Made by a program: the position numbers and the translations under genes. 64,000 nt of DNA from Marinifaba aquimaris. Lineage in GTDB: Bacteria > Pseudomonadota > Gammaproteobacteria > Enterobacterales > Alteromonadaceae. Below are positions 28,746-36,783 of this stretch, piece by piece (within the stretch, counting starts at the first letter, position 1; each line of letters opens with the position of its first letter). The stretch lies in contig NZ_JABULX010000005.1 in assembly GCF_013328345.1 (NCBI RefSeq), positions 1 through 64,000 on the forward strand, read 5' to 3'. Below the pieces are notes generated by a model that did not search any database, had not been told where the DNA came from, and saw only the letters and a program-made list of their open reading frames with translations.

Positions 28746-30287
28746 ATGAAGTTCTCTCATACCCTACTATCGACTAAACAAAGCGCCAGCTATCAGCATA
28801 TTAGTCAATGCCGCCAGGCATTGACTAAGACCCTACAAGCCCTTTCGCTAGATAAAAGCTTAGTGGGCAATATGTGTCTGTGCTTTACAGAGCTAGCCAA
28901 TAATATCGTTGAGCACGGTAGTAATACACACGGTATTTATTTTAAATTGGAGCTCATTTCATGTTCCACCCACTGGCAATTAAAGTTAACTGATAATGGT
29001 CAGGCATTTGATATTTGCCAGACTGAAACAGCGAGTTCTGGTCTGGATACACTCGATGCCTTCGCTGAAAACGGTCGAGGTATCGCACTAGTTCATACAC
29101 TCTGCCAAGATATCAGCTATCAGTACCAAGTCGAAGGAAATATCTATTGCTTACAATGGCCTAAATGTACGGCGCTTAAACCTAGGCTGTTGTTAGTGGA
29201 TGATGACTTAACGATACGCACCCTTTACAAAGCCTACTTGTCACCAGACTTTGAAGTGGTTGAAGCCAGTGATGGCGAGCAAGCTCTGATCTTGCTCAAG
29301 CAAAAACAAGTCAACTTAGTCATCGCCGATATCAACATGCCAGTCATGAATGGCGTTGAATTACTACAAGCGATAAACCAAGACCAAGCAATTAGTGCCG
29401 TGCCTTTTATTTTTGTTACTGGTTCAGATGATGAAAATACCCTAAATCAAGCCGATTACCTAGGCATCGATTCAATGTTGCACAAACCCATCAATAAAGA
29501 AGGGTTGTTAAAAGCAACACAAAGAGTACTCACTCGACATCAACAACTCAAAACCAAGCTCAACTTAGATCTGGACAGGCAATTGCAAAGACTACTTGCC
29601 CCGCGCTTACCCGATAGTGTTTGGCAGTACGATTTAGGGTTGAAAATGATAAGTGCAAATTTAGGCGGTGGTGACTTTGTCATTTGCCAAACATTGAGCA
29701 ATGGCGATTTACTCATTGCACTCGGTGATGTCATGGGACACAACAGCCAAGCTAAATTTTTTGCCCATACTTATGCAAGCTATATTCGTGGCTTGTTGCT
29801 CAGCTTAGTCGAAAATAAAGCTAATATTGGCATTACAGAGTTGATGAGTAAACTTAATGATTTTGTCCTCACAGACCAGCTTGCTTGCCAATCAATGTTA
29901 ACGTGCCAGCTTATAAAAATAAGTGAGTGTTCACTTGAAATAGCCAGTGCTGGTCATCCCGCCCCCATTTTATTTGACCAAGAGCAAAACACTCTTTCAC
30001 AGCTGCCTTGCCAAGGTATTGCGCTGGGCTTACTCGAAGATATTGAATATAAAAGTGAAGCCATTCGCCTAGATAAAAAACAGCGACTATTGTTTTATAC
30101 GGATGGCTTATTCGATGCCGAATTGAAAACGGCTAATAGCTTAGACTTAAGTCAGTTTATAGAATCAGTCATCATTCAAACTCGTGGACAATCAACTCAA
30201 GCGGCTCTACATTACATTATGGATCAATTTAGCCAAGTATGTAGCTTGCCTCCCTCCGATGACGCGCTATTATTAGTTATAAATTAG
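28746..30287 (+). CDS. sypE: RsbW-like kinase / receiver / PP2C phosphatase (SypE-like)
   Basis: Partner-switch enzyme of 513 residues. The N-terminal serine-kinase domain (about 10-140) has the N box ELANNIVEHGS and G motif ENGRGIALV. A central receiver (about 146-265) has Asp195 in VIADINMPVMNG. A C-terminal SpoIIE/PP2C phosphatase (about 290-513) has the metal-binding GGGDFV, GDVMGH and PSDDALLLV aspartates. This order kinase-REC-phosphatase is that of SypE, which phosphorylates or dephosphorylates SypA depending on its receiver. All catalytic motifs look intact, so it is probably bifunctional. It lies six bases after the hybrid kinase gene in the same operon. Confidence 0.92.
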   Translation: MKFSHTLLSTKQSASYQHISQCRQALTKTLQALSLDKSLVGNMCLCFTELANNIVEHGSNTHGIYFKLELISCSTHWQLKLTDNGQAFDICQTETASSGLDTLDAFAENGRGIALVHTLCQDISYQYQVEGNIYCLQWPKCTALKPRLLLVDDDLTIRTLYKAYLSPDFEVVEASDGEQALILLKQKQVNLVIADINMPVMNGVELLQAINQDQAISAVPFIFVTGSDDENTLNQADYLGIDSMLHKPINKEGLLKATQRVLTRHQQLKTKLNLDLDRQLQRLLAPRLPDSVWQYDLGLKMISANLGGGDFVICQTLSNGDLLIALGDVMGHNSQAKFFAHTYASYIRGLLLSLVENKANIGITELMSKLNDFVLTDQLACQSMLTCQLIKISECSLEIASAGHPAPILFDQEQNTLSQLPCQGIALGLLEDIEYKSEAIRLDKKQRLLFYTDGLFDAELKTANSLDLSQFIESVIIQTRGQSTQAALHYIMDQFSQVCSLPPSDDALLLVIN

Positions 30288-30341
30288 CCTTAATTATCAA
30301 TACCTTTCTTAGCTAAGACAGGCAATGGAGCAGAGCCGAAT

Positions 30342-31787
30342 ATGTCGTTAACCGCAGCCAAAAAGCCCTATGTTTTACTGGTCGAAGATACCAGTACCTT
30401 AGCGGCCATTTACCAAGGGTATTTAAAAGATCAAGAAATTGAGCTGCTACATGTCAGCACAGGTCAAGCCGCTCAAGATGCCATCAAAGAACGCGCACCT
30501 CAGGTCATTTTATTAGATTTGAAACTGCCTGATATGTCAGGACAAGACATCTTAAAATGGCTTAAAGGACAAGGTTACCCTAGTGCAGTCATCGTTATCA
30601 CCGCACACAGCACTGTAGATATTGCCATTGATGTAATGCGCTCTGGTGCAGATGATTTCTTAGAAAAACCTTTTGATGCCAGTCGCTTAATCACCACGCT
30701 TAATAACACGTTAAAACGCCACAAACTAGAAAACATAGTAGAAGAGCTTCAAAACAATTTTAACCGAGATAAATACCACGGTTTTATTGGAGGGAGTTTA
30801 CCTATGCAAGCGGTTTACCGAATTATTGATGCTGCCGCACCAAGTAAAGCCTCAGTTTTCATCACTGGAGAAAGTGGTACTGGTAAAGAAGTATGCGCAG
30901 AGGCCATTCACCAACAAGGTCCAAGAAAAGACAGTGCCTTTGTGCCTTTAAACTGTGCAGCCATTCCAAAAGATTTAATGGAAAGTGAAATTTTTGGCCA
31001 TATGAAAGGGGCTTTCACAGGTGCGAATACCGAGCGTCAAGGCGCTGCAGAATTAGCCGATGGCGGCACCTTATTCCTCGATGAAATTGGCGAAATGGAT
31101 ATGGACTTACAGTCTAAACTATTGCGCTTTATTCAAACGGGTACCTTTCAAAAAGTCGGCTCGAGCAAAGTGCAAAAAGTTGATGTGCGCTTTGTCTGTG
31201 CAACAAATCGCGATCCATTAGTCGAAGTAGTAGAAGGACGCTTTAGAGAAGACCTTTACTACCGTTTACACGTTGTGCCTGTGCACTTACCAGCACTTCG
31301 CGATCGCGGAAAAGACATTTTGCAAATTGCGAAAACCTTTTTAAAAGCCTACTCAAAAGAGGAAGGAAAAAGCTTTACAAAATTCTCACCAGAAGTTGAA
31401 GTTATTCTCAATAAATACAACTGGCCTGGCAATATTCGTCAACTGCAAAACGTGATTCGAAATGTAGTGGTTTTACACGAGGATACCAGTGTACAACCTG
31501 CTCATTTGCCACCACCACTTAATACTAGCCTAGCCATGCCAGAAGTAGCTAAGCCAGAAGCAACCGCCGCGCTAGATGGTGCGATGTTAGATAACCAAGC
31601 CATTCAGCAAGCACAGGCTGAGCCGAGCATAGATAATATCAAGCCGTTAGCCATAGTGGAAAAAGAAACCATAGAGCAAGCCATTTCACTTTGCGACGAC
31701 AATATTCCAAAGGCTGCTGCCTTGTTAGAAGTCAGCCCCTCTACTATTTATCGCAAACAAAAGAGTTGGGAAGAGCAAGGCCTGTAA
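30342..31787 (+). CDS. sypG: Sigma54-dependent response regulator (SypG-like activator)
   Basis: NtrC-family enhancer-binding protein of 481 residues. The receiver (1-125) has Asp59 in ILLDLKLPDMSG. The AAA+ domain (about 145-385) has Walker A GESGTGKE, the sigma54 contact loop GAFTGA, Walker B TLFLDEIGEM and the arginine-finger region FREDLYYRLHVVPV. A Fis-type helix-turn-helix closes the protein (IPKAAALLEVSPSTIYRKQ). It is the presumed activator of the five GG-N10-GC promoters in this locus. It resembles both SypG and PrsR of PEP-CTERM/exopolysaccharide loci; the neighbours favour SypG. Confidence 0.94.
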   Translation: MSLTAAKKPYVLLVEDTSTLAAIYQGYLKDQEIELLHVSTGQAAQDAIKERAPQVILLDLKLPDMSGQDILKWLKGQGYPSAVIVITAHSTVDIAIDVMRSGADDFLEKPFDASRLITTLNNTLKRHKLENIVEELQNNFNRDKYHGFIGGSLPMQAVYRIIDAAAPSKASVFITGESGTGKEVCAEAIHQQGPRKDSAFVPLNCAAIPKDLMESEIFGHMKGAFTGANTERQGAAELADGGTLFLDEIGEMDMDLQSKLLRFIQTGTFQKVGSSKVQKVDVRFVCATNRDPLVEVVEGRFREDLYYRLHVVPVHLPALRDRGKDILQIAKTFLKAYSKEEGKSFTKFSPEVEVILNKYNWPGNIRQLQNVIRNVVVLHEDTSVQPAHLPPPLNTSLAMPEVAKPEATAALDGAMLDNQAIQQAQAEPSIDNIKPLAIVEKETIEQAISLCDDNIPKAAALLEVSPSTIYRKQKSWEEQGL

Positions 31788-31793
31788 TAGATT

Positions 31794-31827
31794 TGTGTTG
31801 TCGTTGCCAGCTAAGAACGACAACACA
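31794..31827. terminator. Bidirectional hairpin between the sypG-like gene and the epimerase
   Basis: Perfect 12-base arms (TGTGTTGTCGTT / AACGACAACACA) with a 10-base loop lie between two convergent stops (31787 and 31836). No strong T run on either side, but location and symmetry suit a shared terminator. Confidence 0.65.
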
Positions 31828-31835
31828 TTAACGGC

Positions 31836-32792
31836 TTAACCCATCAAATACGATATATTTCCTACTGTTATCTTCTGCATGGCCAATGGCCGCTCAACAT
31901 TGGTAAAAACCTGTTTTAAACCGCTGAATAAATCAACCTGACAATCAAAATCTAATAAGCGCTTGGCCAAATGATTCGAGCCGATACTCAATGCATGTGT
32001 CGTCGGTAAGTTAATATCGCGAATGATCTCAATGTGCGCGCGCATTATGCTATTGCACATATGAACTAAGTGTTCAGCGGTCGTCTCTTTGCCAGAGCAA
32101 ATATTAATTAATTGTGCGCTGCCTAATTCTAATTTAGCTGCCTTGATAAATGCATTAATCGCATCATCAATATAAACGAAGTCGTATAAATTATGCCGAT
32201 TAATAGCTACCGTGAAGTAACGCTCATTTTTGTGGGCTTGCATAAATGTCTCTTGCATACGCCCAATTAGCGTGTGTGGTAAGTTGCAGTGCCCATAGAC
32301 ATCAAACATTCTAAGCCCCGTCATTTGTACCTGATATTTCATCATTGCTACACGTGCATAATGCTCAATAGCAAGTAAGCTTGCCCCGGTAAAATTAGTG
32401 GGATTGGCAATTGAATTTTCAACCAATGGAGCATCCACATTATTGCCATACACAGCCGAAGATGAGGCATAAACAACGGGAACTTGATTTTCACCGGCGA
32501 GTTTAAAGACCTCTAAAGCCACTGACAGAGTATTTACATGGGGCTCAGTTAAATCAGGTAAAAAATAACAAACACTGGCACGGCTCATCTGGTGCTTGAG
32601 TGCCTTGGTGTTGTCAAAATCACAAGATATAAATTGGTAATCTTGATTGATGACCATCGAAAAATGACGGCTAACTTCTAGCTCAGGCATAGCAGTGTCG
32701 ACACATACTACCTGATGTCCTTGCTTAACTAATTTGTCGATCAACGCTAAACCTAAATAGCTGTGTCCGCCGACGATAAGATACTTTGCCAT
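31836..32792 (-). CDS. NAD-dependent epimerase/dehydratase-like protein lacking the YxxxK pair
   Basis: Extended SDR fold of 318 residues. It has the Rossmann GGHSYLG loop at residues 8-14, an acidic VDTA strand end, and the VYASSSAVYGN segment holding the catalytic Ser. In GalE-type enzymes YGxSK follows about 25 residues on. Here the aligned stretch reads FTGASLLAIE, so the usual Tyr and Lys are missing, although DNA and frame look sound. It may be a non-epimerising NAD-binding protein or use other residues. It is the only opposite-strand gene in the locus and has its own sigma54 promoter at 32833-32849, so it is co-regulated with the polysaccharide operons. Confidence 0.8.
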   Translation of the reverse strand: MAKYLIVGGHSYLGLALIDKLVKQGHQVVCVDTAMPELEVSRHFSMVINQDYQFISCDFDNTKALKHQMSRASVCYFLPDLTEPHVNTLSVALEVFKLAGENQVPVVYASSSAVYGNNVDAPLVENSIANPTNFTGASLLAIEHYARVAMMKYQVQMTGLRMFDVYGHCNLPHTLIGRMQETFMQAHKNERYFTVAINRHNLYDFVYIDDAINAFIKAAKLELGSAQLINICSGKETTAEHLVHMCNSIMRAHIEIIRDINLPTTHALSIGSNHLAKRLLDFDCQVDLFSGLKQVFTNVERPLAMQKITVGNISYLMG

Positions 32793-32832
32793 AACTGCTA
32801 ACCCTAAAAAGTAGTTTCATTGCAGTGACAAG

Positions 32833-32849
32833 AGCAACCAATGTGCCAA
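32833..32849 (-). promoter_or_regulatory. Sigma54 promoter of the epimerase-like gene
   Basis: Reading on the minus strand, TTGGCACATTGGTTGCT is close to the sigma54 consensus TGGCACG-N4-TTGC. GG (32847-32846) and GC (32835-32834) are ten bases apart, and the GC is 42 bases before the ATG at 32792. Confidence 0.85.
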
Positions 32850-32908
32850 CACGTCAAAAAATCAATTTACTCCTTATTTTTCATATGCTTAAAAAACAAC
32901 CCTTACCA

Positions 32909-32968
32909 AGTTTGCAAACTGCAACGAGTCTGAAGAATGCAATTTGCAAGGCAAACTCGCAAATTGCA
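32909..32968. promoter_or_regulatory. Cluster of TTGCAA palindromes in the divergent epimerase/sypH-like region
   Basis: The 309-base stretch 32793-33101 has no credible gene but holds two symmetric elements. AGTTTGCAAACT (32909-32920) is a perfect 12-base palindrome. TGCAATTTGC (32938-32947) and GCAAATTGCA (32959-32968) form a perfect inverted repeat with an 11-base spacer. The inverted repeat is centred about 106 bases before the -12 GC of the rightward promoter. The palindrome is centred about 80 bases before that of the leftward promoter. One activator bound here could serve both genes. Confidence 0.72.
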
Positions 32969-33044
32969 GTTCAAAACACGAATAAAACAACGCCAGCCAT
33001 AGCCACTTACAACTAAACAACTGAAAAATATAGCTTTTAAAATT

Positions 33045-33061
33045 TAGGTATTGATATTGCT
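33045..33061 (+). promoter_or_regulatory. Sigma54 promoter of the sypH-like gene
   Basis: TAGGTATTGATATTGCT has GG at 33047-33048 and GC at 33059-33060, ten bases apart; GC is 42 bases before the ATG at 33102. The -24 element (AGG rather than TGG) is weaker than at the other four promoters. Confidence 0.65.
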
Positions 33062-33101
33062 ACCTTTCGATAAAGCAGTCTCGTAATATGAGAGGAAGAT
33101 C

Positions 33102-34121
33102 ATGTCACAGAATAATAGACAAGTTTGGCAAATTTTAGATAGCCGCAATTTTGGTGGAATTGAGAGTCATGTATTACAACTTTGCTTGGGCCTAAAAAGC
33201 CAAGGTTGGTTAGCAAAAGTGGTATTTGTTCAACATTACGGTGAACACCCTTTATGGCCAAAACTTAAAGCTCATGGTATTCCTTACACTGTTTGCCAAG
33301 CAGACAAAAACAGCTTAACCAAAATGCTGGAGCAAGAACGCCCCGCATTGATTCACACGCATGGTTACAAGGCAGGTATCGTCACACGCTTATTAGCTAA
33401 ATTTAAGCATATCCCTGTTATCAGTACTTACCACGCCGGTGAAGCACCAACAGGTAAAGTAAAAATATACGATTGGATAGACCGTTACTCAGGCTTTTTA
33501 GCTGATGATCGCTTAGCGGTTAGCCAAGATGTGAAAAAGAAAGTTCCTACCGCTTGCGACGTGACGAAGAACTTTGTCGACATTAAAAATATGACGCTAA
33601 GCGAAGGCCAACAAATTGCTTTTGTCGGTCGATTAAGCGAAGAAAAAGGCACAGACAACCTTCTGGCCATTGCACGTTCGTTACCTCATGTCGATATCCA
33701 TTGTTATGGCGATGGCCCTGATATGGAAAAGCTACAAGCTAATAAAACAGCTAACTTGCACCTTCATGGCCAACAAAACGATATGAGTCAGGTTTGGCCA
33801 AATATAGGCTTATTACTACTACCATCATTACACGAAGGTATGCCTATGGTAGCTCTCGAGAGTATGGCACGTGGTATACCTGTCATCGCCAGTAGTGTGG
33901 GTGATTTACCTAAGCTGATTCAACACGGTGATAATGGCTGGTTAAAATCACCGTCAGATATCAAAGGCTTTAACTTATGTATTCGCACTTGGCTTTCGGT
34001 TTCTAATGAGCGCAAGGCCAAATTGTCACAAGTAGCTCAAGATGTTATCCGAGAAAATTACTCTTTCGAAGCCGTGATGCCTGAGTTAGTAAAACGCTAT
34101 CAATCATTAATTGCAGCCTAA
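33102..34121 (+). CDS. Family 4 glycosyltransferase (SypH-like)
   Basis: GT-B enzyme of 339 residues. The N-terminal loop reads ILDSRNFGGIESHVLQL. ALIHTHGYKAGIVTRLLA and VISTYHAGEAP occupy the acceptor half. QIAFVGRLSEEKGTDNLLAI and LLLLPSLHEGMPMVALESMARGIPVIAS form the donor half with the E-x7-E motif. GAGGAAG precedes the ATG. It is a single-gene unit with its own sigma54 promoter upstream and a strong terminator downstream. Position after the regulatory genes corresponds to sypH. Sugar unknown. Confidence 0.87.
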   Translation: MSQNNRQVWQILDSRNFGGIESHVLQLCLGLKSQGWLAKVVFVQHYGEHPLWPKLKAHGIPYTVCQADKNSLTKMLEQERPALIHTHGYKAGIVTRLLAKFKHIPVISTYHAGEAPTGKVKIYDWIDRYSGFLADDRLAVSQDVKKKVPTACDVTKNFVDIKNMTLSEGQQIAFVGRLSEEKGTDNLLAIARSLPHVDIHCYGDGPDMEKLQANKTANLHLHGQQNDMSQVWPNIGLLLLPSLHEGMPMVALESMARGIPVIASSVGDLPKLIQHGDNGWLKSPSDIKGFNLCIRTWLSVSNERKAKLSQVAQDVIRENYSFEAVMPELVKRYQSLIAA

Positions 34122-34140
34122 ATTTCCTTTCCCAAAGTTT

Positions 34141-34178
34141 GCAGAGGTCAGTTTAAAAAAACAGCCTCTGCTTTTTTT
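34141..34178 (+). terminator. Rho-independent terminator after the sypH-like gene
   Basis: GCAGAGG (34141-34147) pairs with CCTCTGC (34165-34171) and is followed directly by seven T residues (34172-34178). It separates the sypH-like gene from the next sigma54 promoter. Confidence 0.85.
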
Positions 34179-34186
34179 ACCTTGTG

Positions 34187-34220
34187 TTTTGCATTTTTCA
34201 AATCGCTTTGCGGTTTGCAA
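34187..34220. promoter_or_regulatory. TTTGCA half-sites upstream of the sypI-like promoter
   Basis: TTTTGCA (34187-34193) and GTTTGCAA (34213-34220) lie on either side of a point about 93 bases upstream of the -12 GC at 34296-34297. They resemble the TTGCAA repeats before glmS, sypA and the sypH-like gene, but the symmetry is imperfect. This is a candidate enhancer site by position and sequence likeness. Confidence 0.5.
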
Positions 34221-34281
34221 TCTAAGCATCACAAAAAGCAACAAAAACAAAAAAAACCATATATTTCAGACAGATAAAAAG

Positions 34282-34298
34282 TTGGAACAACCTTTGCT
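34282..34298 (+). promoter_or_regulatory. Sigma54 promoter of the sypI-to-exosortase operon
   Basis: TTGGAACAACCTTTGCT has GG at 34284-34285 and GC at 34296-34297, ten bases apart. The GC is 41 bases before the GTG start at 34338, the same distance as at the other promoters of the locus. That supports the choice of that start. Confidence 0.82.
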
Positions 34299-34337
34299 GT
34301 ATCTAGAGAAAGCAGCGAATTGAGCAAAGAGGTTAAC

Positions 34338-35519
34338 GTGAATATTTTGTATGTGCATTATGGTGACGACGGTTTACGCGGTAGCGAACAATGTTTATTG
34401 AACCTACTTGAGAACTGTGAACAGATGAAAGTAACACCTGTAGTTTGGACAAATAATTTATCACTGTGCCAAACAGCTGAAAGATTAGCCATCAAAACGA
34501 TTTTTAGCGAATTTAGTGTTTTACTCGGTTGGCAAAAACCGCGTTGGAATTTTGTTGCAGCTTACAAACAAGTTCAACAAGGTGTCGACTTAATCAAGCA
34601 ACATAAAATAGACTTAGTGCACTGCAATAGCGCTGCACCAACGCAGTGGATGCAAATAGCCTGCAAGCGTTGTAATACAAAGCTTCTTACCCACTTACAC
34701 GCACCTTACCCACTAAGAGATAGATTAACCTTAGGTATTGCTAATGCAGATAAAATAGTTTGTGTTAACGATCAGATTGCTCTGCAGTGCTTTGATGATG
34801 GCGTGCACCCAGATCGCGTGACTCAAATTAGCAATGGTTTAGATTTGTCGAAGCAAACTCAGCGCTTCCCAATGAATTTAAAACAACAGCTAGGGATTAA
34901 AAACCAGAAGAAATTACTGATCACCGTTGCGAGTTTACAGCAAGAAAAAGGTGTCGATTTATGTATTCAGGCACTCGCTAAAGTCAACAGTCAACAAACA
35001 GTACATTTAGCCATTGTTGGCGAAGGTCCTGAGCGCGATCAACTGATGGGTTTAGCAAAATCACTTAACATCGCTCAGCGCATTCATTTTTTAGGTGCAA
35101 GCGATATTGTGCCCAGCTTACTGCATGCAAACGTCGATGGGTTTATTTGTGGCTCACGCGCCGAATCTTTTGGTTTAGCCATTGCTGAAGCTATGTTGGC
35201 AAAATGCCCGGTAGTTGCCCCAAAAGTAGGCGGCATTCCTATGTTGGTGAAACATCAACAAACAGGTCTTTTATATCAAGCACAAGACACAGCGGCATTT
35301 GCAGAAGCGATAGAGCTGCTAATAGAGTTCCCTGCCCAAGGCAAGCAAAGAGTAGAGCTTGCTTATCAACACGTTCGCGACAACTTTAGCATGGATCAGC
35401 ACATTCAACGCTTTTTAACCTGCTACCAAAATTTATTGGCGGACTCTAAAGATAAAGCCAACAAGCTTTGGCCAGCTTACATGCGCTTATTCAAATTAAT
35501 GTGCAAAGTCACTGCGTAA
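34338..35519 (+). CDS. Family 4 glycosyltransferase (SypI/SypJ-like), GTG start
   Basis: GT-B enzyme of about 393 residues, first gene of the last syp-like operon. NILYVHYGDDGLRGSEQCLLNLLEN is the N-terminal GG/RGSE loop. Later motifs are VTQISNGLDLS, LLITVASLQQEKGVDLCIQAL and DGFICGSRAESFGLAIAEAMLAKCPVVA. The frame extends to a TTG at 34320, but AAGAGG (34327-34332) five bases before GTG 34338 and the promoter spacing both favour GTG. The C-terminus carries an extra basic tail. Specificity unknown. Confidence 0.86.
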   Translation: MNILYVHYGDDGLRGSEQCLLNLLENCEQMKVTPVVWTNNLSLCQTAERLAIKTIFSEFSVLLGWQKPRWNFVAAYKQVQQGVDLIKQHKIDLVHCNSAAPTQWMQIACKRCNTKLLTHLHAPYPLRDRLTLGIANADKIVCVNDQIALQCFDDGVHPDRVTQISNGLDLSKQTQRFPMNLKQQLGIKNQKKLLITVASLQQEKGVDLCIQALAKVNSQQTVHLAIVGEGPERDQLMGLAKSLNIAQRIHFLGASDIVPSLLHANVDGFICGSRAESFGLAIAEAMLAKCPVVAPKVGGIPMLVKHQQTGLLYQAQDTAAFAEAIELLIEFPAQGKQRVELAYQHVRDNFSMDQHIQRFLTCYQNLLADSKDKANKLWPAYMRLFKLMCKVTA

Positions 35520-35562
35520 TTCAATCACTTTAAATAACACCTGATTAATGAGGAATAGCATC

Positions 35563-36768
35563 ATGAATGCTCAGGAAAATAAGCCGGTACAACAAATTTT
35601 AATTTACGATCCAATTGCCTTTTCTGGTGGCTCTAAAAAAGCGACTCAGAATATTGTGAATTTGCTGACCGATGAGCCCATTGAGCTTATTGTCGTAACA
35701 TCGAACCCAACAGATTGGCAGGGTCTAAAGCACTACCATCAATGTGTTAAATTAATAGAGCCTAAGTTTCTCGCACAAGCCGAAATGGGGATATTGTATT
35801 TTATTCGCCACTTTGTCTTAATGTTACAACTCTTGATTGCGCAAGCTCGCTTTGGCCAATTCGATAAATTACTCGCGACATCAGGCCCAGGGGTCGATTT
35901 AGCCATGTATTGGATGAAAAAGGCGAGCTGTAGCACGGCACAAATTATCCAGTTGATCCAAGGTCCTATTGCTAAATCAAAAACAATTGCCAAATGTTTA
36001 TTCGTAGCCGATCGTATTTTTTACCTTCCCAGTTGTTTAAAGAGTATTGAGCAATGCTTAAATAACTATTTAGAAAGGTTGGACAACCAACCGAAAAAGC
36101 AAGAGTTACTATTAATATTCAGTAGTAAGAAAGAAGCAGGTCATCTGGGTGAGCTCAATAACGGCCTGAGCCAAGATGACTGGCCAAAAGATCTCGTAAC
36201 AGAAAAAACGCTGAGTCAGGTCAATATTATTTGGACTGCATCATTGTTAAAATGGAAAGGCCTAGATGTGCTACTCAATGCCCTAAAGTTATTCCATAAA
36301 GATACCTGCCCACCCACAAGTATCTGCTACATTAAACCTAGCCAAACAAACTTGGCTGTGACCAAAACCCCAATCAAATTAACCAATGTACGCTGGTATG
36401 AGCAGCATCCTAACCTGCACGAGATTCGCCAACATCACTCTGTTTTCATTTCAACCAGTGAGAATGAGCCTTTTGGTTTAGCCATCTTAGAAGCAATGGC
36501 TACTGGTTTACTGGTCATGATCCCAAGCGATGGTGCTTATTGGGATCAGGTATTAACGCACAACGAAAATTGTATTAAATACAAGCCCAACAACCCGGTT
36601 GATTTAAAGATTCAGATAGATCGTTTAGTAGAACACCCGGAATTGATTGCCGGTATAGCCAAAGGCGGCCTGCAAGTTGCGCAAGCTTATCAAGCAGAAA
36701 AAACTTATCGCCCTATCGCTGATCAGTTAGCACAACCTGTTTTTAGCCCAGCAACTGTGCCGCAGTAA
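35563..36768 (+). CDS. Glycosyltransferase, GT-B type (SypJ-like)
   Basis: About 401 residues. The N-terminal half is divergent (IDPIAFSGGSKKATQNIVN-like loop: LIYDPIAFSGGSKKATQNI). The C-terminal half is a clear GT1/GT4 donor domain with VNIIWTASLLKWKGLDVLLNAL and VFISTSENEPFGLAILEAMATGLLV. The ATG at 35563 with AATGAGGA upstream is preferred to the ATG at 35548, which overlaps that ribosome site. It sits between another glycosyltransferase and the flippase, as sypJ does before sypK. Confidence 0.82.
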   Translation: MNAQENKPVQQILIYDPIAFSGGSKKATQNIVNLLTDEPIELIVVTSNPTDWQGLKHYHQCVKLIEPKFLAQAEMGILYFIRHFVLMLQLLIAQARFGQFDKLLATSGPGVDLAMYWMKKASCSTAQIIQLIQGPIAKSKTIAKCLFVADRIFYLPSCLKSIEQCLNNYLERLDNQPKKQELLLIFSSKKEAGHLGELNNGLSQDDWPKDLVTEKTLSQVNIIWTASLLKWKGLDVLLNALKLFHKDTCPPTSICYIKPSQTNLAVTKTPIKLTNVRWYEQHPNLHEIRQHHSVFISTSENEPFGLAILEAMATGLLVMIPSDGAYWDQVLTHNENCIKYKPNNPVDLKIQIDRLVEHPELIAGIAKGGLQVAQAYQAEKTYRPIADQLAQPVFSPATVPQ

Positions 36769-36783
36769 TTAAGGGATAACCTT

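Noticed and set aside
32825-33016. Open reading frame of 63 codons in the divergent epimerase/sypH-like region
   Set aside because: It runs through a sigma54 promoter and the TTGCAA palindromes, has no ribosome site and an odd composition; better explained as regulatory DNA.
34111-34323. Open reading frame of 70 codons after the sypH-like gene
   Set aside because: It overlaps a strong terminator, the TTTGCA half-sites and the next sigma54 promoter; low-complexity Lys/Asn-rich product.
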